Shown here one piece after another: positions 12,121-24,000 of a stretch of 64,000 bases of DNA (the first letter of the stretch is position 1; each line of letters begins with the position of its first letter). The stretch is from Glandiceps talaboti (Eukaryota; Hemichordata; Enteropneusta; Spengelidae): NCBI RefSeq assembly GCF_964340395.1, contig NC_135570.1, forward strand, positions 10,767,822 to 10,831,821, read 5' to 3'. The position numbers and the translations under genes were made by a program. The notes below the pieces were generated by a model. That model was not told the origin of the DNA and searched no databases. It saw nothing but the letters and a program-made list of their open reading frames with translations.

Positions 12121-13778
12121 ACATTATATAGCCTGGAAATATAATCCAGTGCATATATGGCATTTCACTGCCTTTGGTAACAGGAGAATGAGACAGTATA
12201 CATTCCACTGTTCTAGACTTATCTACACATGAAAGCATTTTGTTGACATATGTTAAACTATATGCCCTATTGTAAACATAGAAATATGGGTAACATATGT
12301 CACTACATGATGTCTGATTATTTGTTGCTGGTTTATTTTTATTATTCCCTCTTGCTACATAGACAATGACAGAGGTGGCAGTGTCCCCTCTAAAAGAACC
12401 AACACGATGCGTCAATGATGAACAACAATTTCATACTAAAACCACACAAAATTTAGTGGGCCCGACTCCTCTTTTCCTACGATGTGATGACTTACAAGAA
12501 ATTCAATTGTTATCATTTTGACCCCGTCAAAAAATAGACTAAATTGTCTTTTATTAGATGGTACACTGGTGGGGTATTTTCAGCAAATTTAAAATATAGA
12601 AGTTTTGAGAGAAAGTTTTTCAAATTCTTGGTACCTGCAATAGCATTTGACTTCATGCTAGAGGGTCAAAATAGAACAAAAAAGTTGACTTATTCTCATT
12701 CGCTCACACCTACAGTAAATGCATATGAATAGTAAGTTTTGGCATCCACAAGAAATCAAATGTTTGTTCATTTATTTTTAATAGTATTCTATTTCAAGTA
12801 CCAAGAATTGAAGAGATATTGATAAACAATACATGACAATAGCCATTCCTGCAGTACAATTGTAAATGAATGAAAATGAATGAATAAAATATACCAATAA
12901 ATGTATACCTACATTTTAAGGTGTCTATTCAATGTGTGTTGTTGTGTATCAACTCACTACAAAACTAGGTCATGTTTAATACATCCTTGTAAATTAGACC
13001 TTTTTAAAAAGCCATTAGATGCCATTATACAGTAAAATCTACCTCAGATTACGAGTTCCCTTGATTTTTTTTTACAACAGTTCCTTTCAAGCATCATTAG
13101 AGAAGGTGTTGGAAATGATTTTGACCAGCTTTCCTCCTCTGTTTACTGTCTATGTCCATGACGTAAACATTGTATATTCACAACTTTGAGTAGAAGCAGC
13201 AAACCTTTAAATGGCTTTAACATTCATAGAATGCACTGAACCACATTTATGAAGGGGCACATAACAATAGGTAAACACAACAATGCCTTCTTTTTTCAGG
13301 TGTGTACTGGTTTTTAATGATTTGGTAAGAAAGGTTGGGGATTTACTGCTATATGTAAAACATTGTACACAATCTGATTTAGTTTGGTAATATGGCCATA
13401 CATTGTAACATTGTTTTTTGTGCCAAGTTAGGAATAATTGAGCAGTTGATGAGTTACACAATTCATGAGGTATACACCATGTCTCAGCATGTTGCAGTGT
13501 AAGAGGCCACCTATTGTTGTTACAACATTGTCTTTTACTCTATTGTTTTCAATGTTAGTATTGTATACATCATTATGTACATGGGTACACTCATAGTCAT
13601 CTCCACTGTCTATGGTACAATACATCACAGTGTCCAGGCAATCTTTGCCAATCTCTCTCCCAAACATCTTTCTTTGTGTACTTCAGATGAACAGCTCAAG
13701 AATGTTTTCTGACTAGGTTAGCTCAGTACTAACAATAGGCTGGCATTATTCACACCTCTCTAGGGATGTGGAAAGCTT

Positions 13779-14265
13779 TAAAGGGGTATGTTTCCATCCC
13801 AGGTCATCCCATTAGTGTAATTGTATCAATAGTGTTGTAAAGATTACATGTCTTCATTGGTTTGTTCTAGACCATCTTTATTCTACAACTCTGTCAAACA
13901 ACGGTTTCCTCACCTAGATATTAATCCTAATGTGATGTGTGCCTTTCACTTTAATAAAACATGTCTCATACTCAAAATGTTCCCATACGTATCTTAAAGG
14001 CCAAGGTTTCAATCCCAGGTTCTCATATTAGTGTTATCTTATAAGGATTACATAGGATTATTCTTTTGTTCTGGACCATCTTTTTCTATAGCTCTGCCAG
14101 ATAACTGTTTTTCATACCTAGATTTTAATCCTAATGTGAACTGGGCCTTTCACTTTAAGAAAACATGTCATACTCAACATGTTCCCAATATATCTTAAAG
14201 GCCAAGGTTTCAGTCCCAGGTTCTCACATTAGTGTTATCTTATCACTGGAACTATAAGGCTTACA
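13779..14265. mobile_element. Tandem copies of the CTTAAAGGCCCA MITE family
   Basis: Two successive ~195-bp units plus part of a third. Each begins CTTAAAGGCC-AAGGTTTCA-TCCCAGG and ends AATGTG-ACTGGGCCTTTCA then CTTTAAG, so the ends are inverted. The same sequence occurs in the opposite direction at 28416-28604. Confidence 0.75.
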
Positions 14266-14270
14266 TACCC

Positions 14271-14326
14271 TTAGGTCACAGGTATTTTCCTCAGCTGAAC
14301 GAAGAAAAATATTGGGGTATAACATC
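14271..14326. mobile_element. Half of a foldback element (TTCCCCAATATTTTTCTTC family)
   Basis: TTAGGTCACAGGTATTTTCC then CAGCTGAACGAAGAAAAATA and TTGGGGTATAACATCTAA is one arm of the family found at 17.3, 40.4, 43.8 and 51.5 kb. Confidence 0.65.
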
Positions 14327-16368
14327 TAATTATTTGCCTGATGGTTATATAGACTTGTAACTTTCATCTATGGTAAAGTTTTACTAATTTTGGAGGAAAG
14401 AATATGTGTAGTCTTTCACATGTCTTTTGTAACCTGGTACTGGTACCACTTATATAAGTTATAATGTAATGACTTTCACAATCAGAATTATACAAATTTA
14501 CTCTGATAACTTGCTTCCGACCTAAACTTTGTAGACTTTTCTAGATGGGAAAATATAATGGTATGGGTATATAATGCATGTACTTTTAGTATGATATACC
14601 CAAAGTCTACTTTACATCATGTGTTGAATAGTGCTTATTACGCATTATTTGCTATCAACTATACTCCTTTACATGTGTGCTGTCATTTGAACAAAATACA
14701 CAGATGATTGAATGATGTACAAGTATAGCAATAAATCATACTATAGTGTGTTTTTTGTAAAGAATTCTATCAGTGGAAAATATTAGTAAATCTGAGTAGG
14801 TTTTCATATATAACTAAAAGTAAACAGGAGAATACAAGTAAAAGTTGTGTTTTTAAAGTGTTGATTTTAGAAGGTACACTTCAGATTTTAAAAAATTCAG
14901 GGTTTTTTGCATCATTCATTTTTGTCTGATTTGAAGAATGTTTACGATATTCTACTTACTAAAATATAATTATCATTAGTGACAGGAAGGGGGGGGGGAG
15001 GATGGGACCTTGGAACATTTCATTGGAGCAAACTGAAAGAAAGGTTTGAGTGTACCACACTACCCTGAAAATATCACTGACATTACCATTGTAAAGAAAT
15101 TGTGTATCTCACAAGTGTAAACCAGTCATAACACTTCAGAGACCGACTTTACACCCTAGGCACAAAACGAGATGTAAGTATTAACTAAGCACTTAATTTA
15201 ACAGATGAAGAAATTGCAACTCAAGTTGGAAAGTAACCCTCAGCGGCCTGGCAGCATGATTTTATATTAATAAATAACAGTTTGTGTCTAACAGCAGTTC
15301 AACTAGATGGCTACAATTCACCTTATCAATTTCTCTTAGCAGGGGTCTAACTTCTACATTTTCAGGACAAATTTCAAATGATTTGCAAAACAAGTACCAA
15401 TATCACATTCCCCAAGGATTAGGTCATATGTTTACACAGAGTCAAACAATACAGCCAAACAGTGAACTCTTGACAAGTTGACATACGTATCAAGTAATAC
15501 CTCTCAAGTTGTGATGTAAAAGTGATCCATACAAATAAGTGTCAGCTAGGGTACTGGAAATCGATATGCTTTGGCAAAGCACCGTTTTAAACCACAGCCT
15601 CTGCAAGATGCACTATCTTGATTTTTTGATATGTCAGCCACAGAAGTAAAACAAGTGCTGGTTTGGGATGATGTGGCAAAGGAAATACTGTTGTAGCAGT
15701 CATGTATATAAAACTTTAAAAGTCATGTAGTGGGGAATTGGAAGAATCAATTGACTCCCCCTTCCAAAAGCCTCCTCCCACAACTCTAGTACATGTAAAA
15801 ACAATCTTATCAAGTTACATCCTTAGATTTATGCCAATCACTGAAGGCTGTATAGCAACGATGTATGTGTTATAACAGGACATATTTCACCCAATCTCTC
15901 TCATATCCCAACTTTATAAATCATGGCATTTTGTAATTTTGGCACACTGAGTAGATGAAATCTGAAAGCCAACACTCAATACTAAGATTCCTAAATTACC
16001 ATAACAACAGCTAATTGTACCAAAAAGATGAATTTCATCAGAATTCTCCTTCTCTACCTCAGATTCCATGTTACAGAGAGAGAGGGAGAAAAACAGAATT
16101 TTCATTTAAGAGACACTAAATGAAGTTGAGTAATAATAGGTATATGAAAAATATACATTATAAGTAGATGTTTTGTATACATACTAGTAGCTACCAATAC
16201 AGTAAACAGAACACTAGTTTGTGTATAATAGTGCACCTCAACATATTCTACAAATACTACCAATACAGTACTGTACCCCAGTAAACAGAAAGGGGCAATA
16301 TGGTAAAACTGGCATAGTTTCCAATACATTGTCCGTGTATTTGATGGGGAACCCAGTGAAATGACTGG

Positions 16369-16431
16369 GAACTCTAGTCTAGTTCCTATACGGTATTGTT
16401 ACGATTTACACCTTGACATCCAGACTAGAGG
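16369..16431. mobile_element. Short inverted repeat, copy 1
   Basis: CTAGTCTAGTTCCTATACGG ... ACATCCAGACTAGAG; imperfect inverted ends. A related element lies in reverse at 57121-57207. Confidence 0.5.
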
Positions 16432-16739
16432 AACTCAGGCAGATTTTATGTGCTTCTGTTGAGTACACAGACTACTGTTACAGTATATACTTGTTTACTC
16501 CAGGTAAACTGAACTGCAATATCAAAGTTCAAAGTCTTTGTAATCACACTACAACTTAGTACTTGGTAGAGCATGGGAAAAGTTAACACAGTGAAGCCAT
16601 ATTGATCCCCTTTACTTAGAACAAATGAATGTCACACCTGTGTAGCCTAGAATCCAAAGACATTCAATTTCTTAGATGCTTCATGGCTTTCTTTATTACT
16701 ATAAAACTGGACAGTATTTAAGTCAACATGAATTCCACA

Positions 16740-17150
16740 CTAAACTACTAGAACAGGACAGCATGGATTCCAGGCTATACTGTAGACCAGGACAGTATGG
16801 ATTCCAGGCTATACTGTAGAACAGGACAGCATGGATTCCAGGCTATACTGTAGAACAGGACAGTATGGATTCCAGGCTATACTGTAGAACAGGACAGTAT
16901 GGATTCCAGGCTATACTGCACAACACAACAGCATGGATTCCAGGCTATAATGTAGAACAGGACAGTATGGATTCCAGGCTATACTGTAGAATAGGACAGT
17001 ATGGATTCCATGCTATATTGTAGAACTGGACAGTATGGATTCCAGGCTATATTGTAGAACTGGACAGTATGGATTCCAGGCTATACTGCACAACAGGACA
17101 GTATGGATTCCAGACTATATTGTAGAACTGGACAGTATGGATTCCAGGCA
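16740..17150. repeat. ~36-bp minisatellite
   Basis: About 11 copies of ACAGGACAGTATGGATTCCA followed by GGCTATACTGTAGA, with point variants (ACTGGACAG, CAGCATGG). Confidence 0.92.
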
Positions 17151-17292
17151 GTCCAGAGAGACAGTCCCACTATACAATTGCAGACAGTGGCCAGAATGTA
17201 GAACAATGGACTGAAAATATAAAGTATACAATACATTTTTGCATCAGACCTAAGGAGTTAAAGCCATGGTTTGCCATAGTCCCAATGGATGG

Positions 17293-17620
17293 TAATTAGA
17301 TATCATTCCCAATAGTTTTCTTCATTCAGCCAAGGAAAATATGAGTGACCTAAGGGGCCTTTGTCACATGAGTCGCTAGACGAGTAGTGACAACCTTTAG
17401 GTCATATGTATATTCTGACTGAATGAAGAAAAATATTGGGAATGACATAATTATACCATCGCTAGTAATGGGAAAGTAATGTTTTGACTCATATTTCGAA
17501 CAAAGCAGAACCAATGTCATACACACACATTGCCATGACAGACATGCGTTGTCATGACGTACATGACCGGAGTATATATTCCATATTTTTTGTTGAACCT
17601 GGCTCGTGCATGGTATAATA
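17293..17620 (+). mobile_element. Composite repeat: foldback head plus unique tail, copy 1
   Basis: A foldback (about 17300-17447) with arms CATTCCCAATAGTTTTCTTC and GAAGAAAAATATTGGGAATG is followed by a tail with GTTTTGACTCATATTTCGAA, GGAGTATATATTCCATATTT and GTGCATGGTATAATA. The same order occurs at 43778-44100 and reversed at 51225-51603. No conserved open frame exists across copies. Confidence 0.8.
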
Positions 17621-19099
17621 GTGTCTGTATGGCTCTATCCCTAACATGGACATCATATCATATGATATATGTAACATCAACAACAAATGACCACTGATCT
17701 GCAATTGCTCCCACAAATTCCTAGTGATGAGTTTATCTCTGGTACTGTACCAAATACAATACACCATCCTATTACCTAGCTTTGTACCAGATGATAGCTT
17801 CACCTGGTATCCTAGCAACAGCTACTGTTATACAGCAGTTTGCTAGGAAACAAAGTTATGTGAAACGGTCAACATATAACTAATCTTTTGACTTCAATAA
17901 CAAATCATTTGCTACTATAACTAGTATAATTCAAATTCATTTGGTCACCACACTAGCATAAATATAATACACTGCTTCTGAGTTTTTTTCTATTCTTTTC
18001 AACCCAAATTTATTTTACTCAACCTGTGATAGTCCAAAAGGTTTTGTTTGGTCTAAATTTGGCCTTATCTTCATCCACCTAGCCACTCTATTGGCTTGCA
18101 GTGGATTTGGCATTCAACTTGCTTACAGTTACACCTAGTCCGTTCGTTCGTTCGTTCAAGTTGTTTTGATGGCATTGACAGACTTTTGACAGTGATCACA
18201 TCTTCCCACACAAGTCTAGTATTGGCTTAGATTTGGTCTTCACCACTCTATATACATGTACATACTATAGTAGTAGTCTGCCATGTACATACATTTCTAA
18301 TAGTCTGTGTAGTATTAAGTCGACAGGCACGCATTGGCTAAGGAATTGTGACCATCTTCAAATTTCAGATCTCAGTCAATGCAGTCCCACTTTAGGGGAT
18401 TTGTGGTCAATGCTTGTAAGTTGCATAGCAATCTATTCTGTAGTCATAGATATGTCTGGCATTATTCCTGTTTCGATATGGAATTCACAACACCAAAATG
18501 ACACAATTGTGCAAGTGACAACTGACCCAAATCTTAATATAGTCTACCCAGATACCATGCTATCTGTTCCAGGCCCGTAGTTTGAATTCAAGCTATACTT
18601 GTACTGCACTACATTGAAATATCAGGGGACGCAATATTTCTATATTTCAATTTTAAAAATCCAACACTGATATAAAAAACGCATCCTTTTACCCCAGGGT
18701 CATCTAAATGGTTTATTGACACTTGTTGTACAGCTGCTATTTATGGCATTATTGACAGACGTGGTGATGCTCTGACAATAAACAAGATTTTGAGACCAAC
18801 TAATTTTCATATTGCAATGATAATTATGAATATTGTGTTATGTAACTTGCTTCTATTTAAGAACTGAGGCCTAATAACGCCATGTGACCTAGCATTATTT
18901 GATAAATTTGATATAAAATACTCATATTTAATATGTCTATTTACATGAGTCAGGGCCAGGCCACACCCGTTGAGTATAACATCAGCTGTACTGTTCCATT
19001 TGGTATACAACAAAAGTAAATATCAAAGTGAGGAATTATGCCATTTAAATGTGTCTCTACTTGTTACACGTTTATTGAATTGTTACGGAATTTGAAACA

Positions 19100-20620
19100 C
19101 ATAAAATAATTACCACATCACAAAGTAATACCACACAGAAAGCGAAAGTGGCGACGCTGGTTCACACGGGGTCACCATGTTGTGACATTCGTTTTACGGT
19201 AAGTGTGGACTGAACTTACCTTTCAAAGTTTTTCCAGCATGTCGTATGATTCTTCCTTTCAATTTGATAATACAGATGGTAAAATTAGAAGCTGATTAAA
19301 ACGTGGGAAGGCAAAATAATTACATTGCTTGGACACGTTGCAATGTGATAGTGGACTGATACTATTAATGTGTATTACCAGCCGACGACTCCACAATAAC
19401 TAACGGTTTGATACGTTCCCAACTGCGACCATACCAGCAACACAGGGAAGGATGGATGGATACAGAACAGCGTTATACTTGGTTTAAGCAATATAACAGA
19501 ATCACAGCTTACATATTTGAAAACCCCTCTTAGGACTGCAATAAGAGGTTTAGGTACATCGCCGAAAACACTATCGTCTATCGAAATGTGGGATGCGGGT
19601 TCTGTAAATAACGTTACCACCAGTTATACCATAGAACAATATTTGAAACATCTGCTCCGCAATAACAATGGGGAGTGGGTTCTAGTCCATATCGTGGCTG
19701 TATGTGACGACTGCGTTCCCCGTCACACTGTTTATGCTGATCTTTGGACTCGGTGGAAGCAAGAAATACCCCGATCAAATTATTTCTCCACAACAAAACA
19801 CGTAGTTTACATCAGTAGAGCGCCATAGTAGGCTAGCGTACGTTGAAACTTCGGCAAGACAACAGTATTGGGTCAAATGAATATTTTGGAGGGAGATGCG
19901 ACGTAGCTACAACATGATAACTGACACTCCTTGATTTAGGAAATAAAAACAATGTAAAAATATATACCCTTTTCACTTAATACATTATTTTCTTCGTAAT
20001 GATGAGCAATTTTTTTTTAGATTTAAAACTTTCATGCGAAAAATAAATATGTTTTGCAAACCCGTACACCCTGATAAAATATATCGTACAGTCCAAATCT
20101 GATTGGACTGATAATTGATTGTCTGTCGTCACTGGAACTTGTGGTTTGACATCTCGCAAGTTCACGCGGATCCCGAGAGTGTAGAGTTAGGGATCGCACT
20201 CAACAAAGTTTCTAGTGTGAAACTTTACGTTTATGGTAACTACTAATCTACTTCATTTTATAGTCTTACGATAAGCTAGAATGTTCACTTACGTGTGGAA
20301 ACTGAGTAATTTCATAGAGTTATGATACGGTAGCTGAGAATCGGATTCGGCCAGTGACCTTTCCTACTTCCGGGTTCTATACATGTAGACCAAATGACGT
20401 TGGTAACTGTGTTATTTTATCAGATTATATGCTCAACAGATGATAATAAGTTCGACTTGCGAACTTTTTAAAGGCTGACAAGTTATATATAATGTATCCG
20501 AAACGTGTGATACGGAAACTGTGATTTTTTAATAGTCTTACTTCCGTCTTCGATGCAAAATAGTTCATATGCATGTTCTTTGTTTTTTTTTCTACCAGAA
20601 TTGACCAAAAACTGAAACGA
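19100..20620. promoter_or_regulatory. Shared head-to-head promoter region with candidate 5' UTR exons
   Basis: It separates the divergent PTPN13-like and RhoGAP genes. Minus-strand donors AAAG-GTAAGTTCA (exon edge at 19220) and CACAC-GTAAGTGAA (near 20292) could end PTPN13-like leader exons. A plus-strand donor TTTACG-GTAAGTG (exon edge 19199) could end a RhoGAP leader exon that joins the strong acceptor TTTTTTTTTCTACCAG at 20598. ETS-like ACTTCCGGG lies at 20366-20374, another CTTCCG near 20545, and a TGACGT core near 20395. CpGs are more frequent than in the flanks. Transcription starts are not visible. Confidence 0.4.
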
Positions 20621-20621
20621 C

Positions 20622-20862
20622 ATGAATTTAGGACCAACGTTAGAACCAGAGGTGATACACCACGGATGGCTCAAGAAACAGGGAGGTATGGTGAAAAATT
20701 GGCAGAAACGATGGTTTGTACTTGTTGGCGATGAACTGAAGTATTTCACAAAGGACGATGAAAACAAGCAAATGGGTACTATCTACTTAATTGGAAAGAG
20801 AGTTACTGTTCACCCTTATAATGCAGATGAACCAAATAAATATCTTTTAGAAATCCTTCCAG
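20622..20862 (+). CDS. ARHGAP24: RhoGAP exon 1 (PH domain, first part)
   Basis: ATG at 20622 is the first in frame after the acceptor at 20598. 80 residues plus one base, ending LLEILP before donor GTGAGAAG. The PH signature GWLKKQGG...NWQKRWFVL is in residues 15-34. Confidence 0.93.
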
Positions 20863-20913
20863 GTGAGAAGTTTTTATTTCTCAAGTTTATCTTATGTTTA
20901 TGACTTTTTGATG

Positions 20914-20970
<57 letters not shown>

Positions 20971-20973
20971 TGT

Positions 20974-21008
<35 letters not shown>

Positions 21009-24000
21009 ATAGACTAATGACAAGTATTTCTTTTTATTCAATCATAAGTTTGTATTCATATTTGTTAATTTTATTAAAAATAGGTCCATATGTATAATAG
21101 TAGACAAAGAAAATAAAGAAATATACAGAATGAGACTGATGTAAAAAAAAAAAAGTGAATCACATTGAACTTGTTAGTTATAAACATTGACGCCAGTCTT
21201 TTGTAACTTTAACATTAGAACACTATATACAATGGTTTGAGATGATAATCAAAACCACAATTTTATGAATAATGTCTTCTCTTTGTTAAGAGATTACCAT
21301 TGGATCTGACAGCTGGTATAATCATAGACTGTGTAGGGTCTATGGTATAATGACAAAAACATGGCATACACAGAGTAAATCCACTCTTGTTATGCTAATT
21401 GGATTTTAGTGTTATGTAACAGTGAAGGAGGAAGTATACATATGAATTGGAGTAGCATTTACTGTGAAAGAACAAATAACAGAGCTACTTACATTTGTAA
21501 ATTAGAGCTACTGTCAACCACAGCTGCAGCTTTCTGTTTTACTTCCTTGTTGAAAGCATTTCAATGTGAAGTTTGTAGCAGTTCATAGACAGGCCCATAG
21601 ACAGGCCCATAGACAGGCTAACCATACATCTTTGGCTCACTCTAGGATCTATTGGCTAGCCAATAGTCTTTAGCTAACAAATGTAGTGTTAGATTGACGT
21701 GTGTACAAATGCAGGTGTAAAAAAAAATTCATATGTTCAAAAAAAATAGTCAAATACTCAGCAGGGTTCTCCAAAGCCATGAAGAAAATAGATGAGATCT
21801 GATGAGTTCTTTGAATAGTAATTAACATAATAATAGATTCTTTTGTTATAGTAATTACCATGTGACTTATATCATTATTTTCAACAGCAATATTGAGCAA
21901 TTATGATAAGATTGTCATAAATTGTCCAAGAATATTTTTTAAAAGACTCTTGTTATTGTTATTGGTAACTGCATTTGTTGGTATTTCTATTACTGTAACA
22001 AAAGTACTGCCTAATGATTTAGATGAAGAGTAACTCCAAATTACAAACAGTTTTTAACACCAAAAAATTGTCAAAAATGAAACAAGGAAGTGTATATGTT
22101 GTAATACATGGTATATTTGTACATACTAGTATGGCTACATGTATTCATATATGTCATAACACACAATAGTTATCAATACAGGTGAAGGTCAAATGTCACA
22201 TAACATAAATAAGGTTATCTCATACATGTTGTATTTGCTTGTATACAGGTGAGGGTGAGCATAAGATAACCTCCAATCATGATAGCTATATACTTTGGGC
22301 AACTACTCAACCTGAGAGAGATGAATGGGTTCGGATGATTCGTAGAGTTATGTACAGACACATAGGTGGAGGTAGGTAATCAAGAGGAGGGAGAATAGTA
22401 GGAGATGGGGGGGGGGGGAGTCATTCAGTCAGAACCCTCACACATACTATAACAGGACCACATACTTCACCAAGTGGAATGAGATCTTCAGGACGTCACA
22501 ACAGTTGTCTGAGAATACTCGCAGGTTTGAAATGAAGATGAATACCACATGATCAATATATGTGTCTGAGGTTTCCAGTCACGCATTCATAAACAACACA
22601 TGACTTCACACTCCTGAAGAAGACCCGAGGACACGGGTTGAAAGCTAGGATTTATCCAAGTCTTTTGGTGCAGTACAAAGTTTTAATATGTAACAATTCA
22701 CCTGCACGGATGAGTCTTCTTTGTAATACAAGGGTTTAACTTAGTGTTTTTGCTGTTTTGGGGAAACCACAGTAACAAGGGGAGAAAGGGGTAAATATGG
22801 CAGTGTTTCCTCATAGAGTCTATGATGATTATGTTTGAGAACCCACATGACATGGGAACCCCAGTAGATTTTACCAACTTCCTGCCCTTAGCAAAAACAC
22901 TGGTTTAACAACAGTACCCCACAACTAGGTATAATATGTACCGGTAGTATCAAGTTGTCATTGTGTGTATCCGATATCTGAACAGTAAGAGTCAGTGCAA
23001 AGTCACAGTATTCTGTTCTATTCAGGACAAAGTGTGTCAGGAAGTACAACTTCAACAGGGAAAAAACAACAGGATAATGTTAAGGTCAGGACCTGATGTA
23101 ACCTAGCTCACTCAAAGGATGTACAACAGTATCAGTAAGGACACAAGGTCATAATGCTTATAATAAATCATATCTTAATAGTTGAGATTAAATCTAGAAT
23201 CTGTCTATTCTCAGCTGCAAATGAAGTATTAGGGACAACTGCATGATGTCACACAAGCTGACATCATGCAATTGTCCCAATATGAGACTAGTCTCATATT
23301 GTCTTCCAATGTGAATCTGATACTGAATCTGAGACTAACTTTATACTCTTTATCAAAGTTTAATTCACCATTGAGTTCCTGTAGTCGTAATTACACCACT
23401 AGAGGGCAGTCTTTATCAAAAGGTCTATTTCCTGCTCTGTTGCCTGCCAATCAAATCATGATATGACTTTGATATTATGTTTTTTCAGGTGTATTCGGAC
23501 AATCTTTGATTGATATTATCACAAGTGAAAGTACGGGTACTTCAAGTACAAAGAAAATCCCTACAATTGTTGAACAATGCGTCTCCTTCATCAGAGAAAA
23601 TGGTCTACAAGAAGAAGGAATTTTCAGGTACAAATCTCAGTAGATTTCTGTACATCACATTTGACATATAAAATGACATGTAGTTGGTTTCAAGAGTTGA
23701 GTATATTACAATATAGCTCCCGTCATACATACTACCAAAAAGTGACATAACAAATATTATAAAGGAAACACAAATGTCGACAGAAAACTAGGTAAAGAAC
23801 ACATTTTTTACACAGATTTTACTTTCTACATAAAAAAGGCAAATATGGGGAAGATATCATCCAAAATGAAAATACAGGCCTATAACATATCATGGCCACT
23901 TATTATGTGTATAAAGAGCTCTCCTAAATGACTTCTTGAAGAAACTAAACATTAATTAACATGATAATGTAACCCTTTGTTATGTTAATATATGCAAAAT

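Larger units (their letters stand above)
9962..19219. other. Putative first intron (5' UTR intron) of PTPN13-like gene
   Basis: About 9.3 kb between the first coding exon and the candidate upstream exon near 19.2 kb. It holds a G homopolymer near 10190, minisatellites at 11.7-12.1 and 16.7-17.15 kb, MITEs at 13.8-14.3 kb, a small inverted repeat at 16.4 kb and a composite repeat at 17.3-17.6 kb. I see no coding exon. Confidence 0.5.

Noticed and set aside
17552-17818. 88-residue frame in the composite repeat (TMHEPGSTKNMEYIL)
   Set aside because: The 51.2 kb copy shares part of the frame, but the 44.0 kb copy has a stop and frameshift, so the repeat seems non-coding.
19517-19828. 103-residue open frame upstream of the RhoGAP gene
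   Set aside because: No recognisable domain, and overlapping frames of similar size exist on the other strand. It may be leader or chance sequence.
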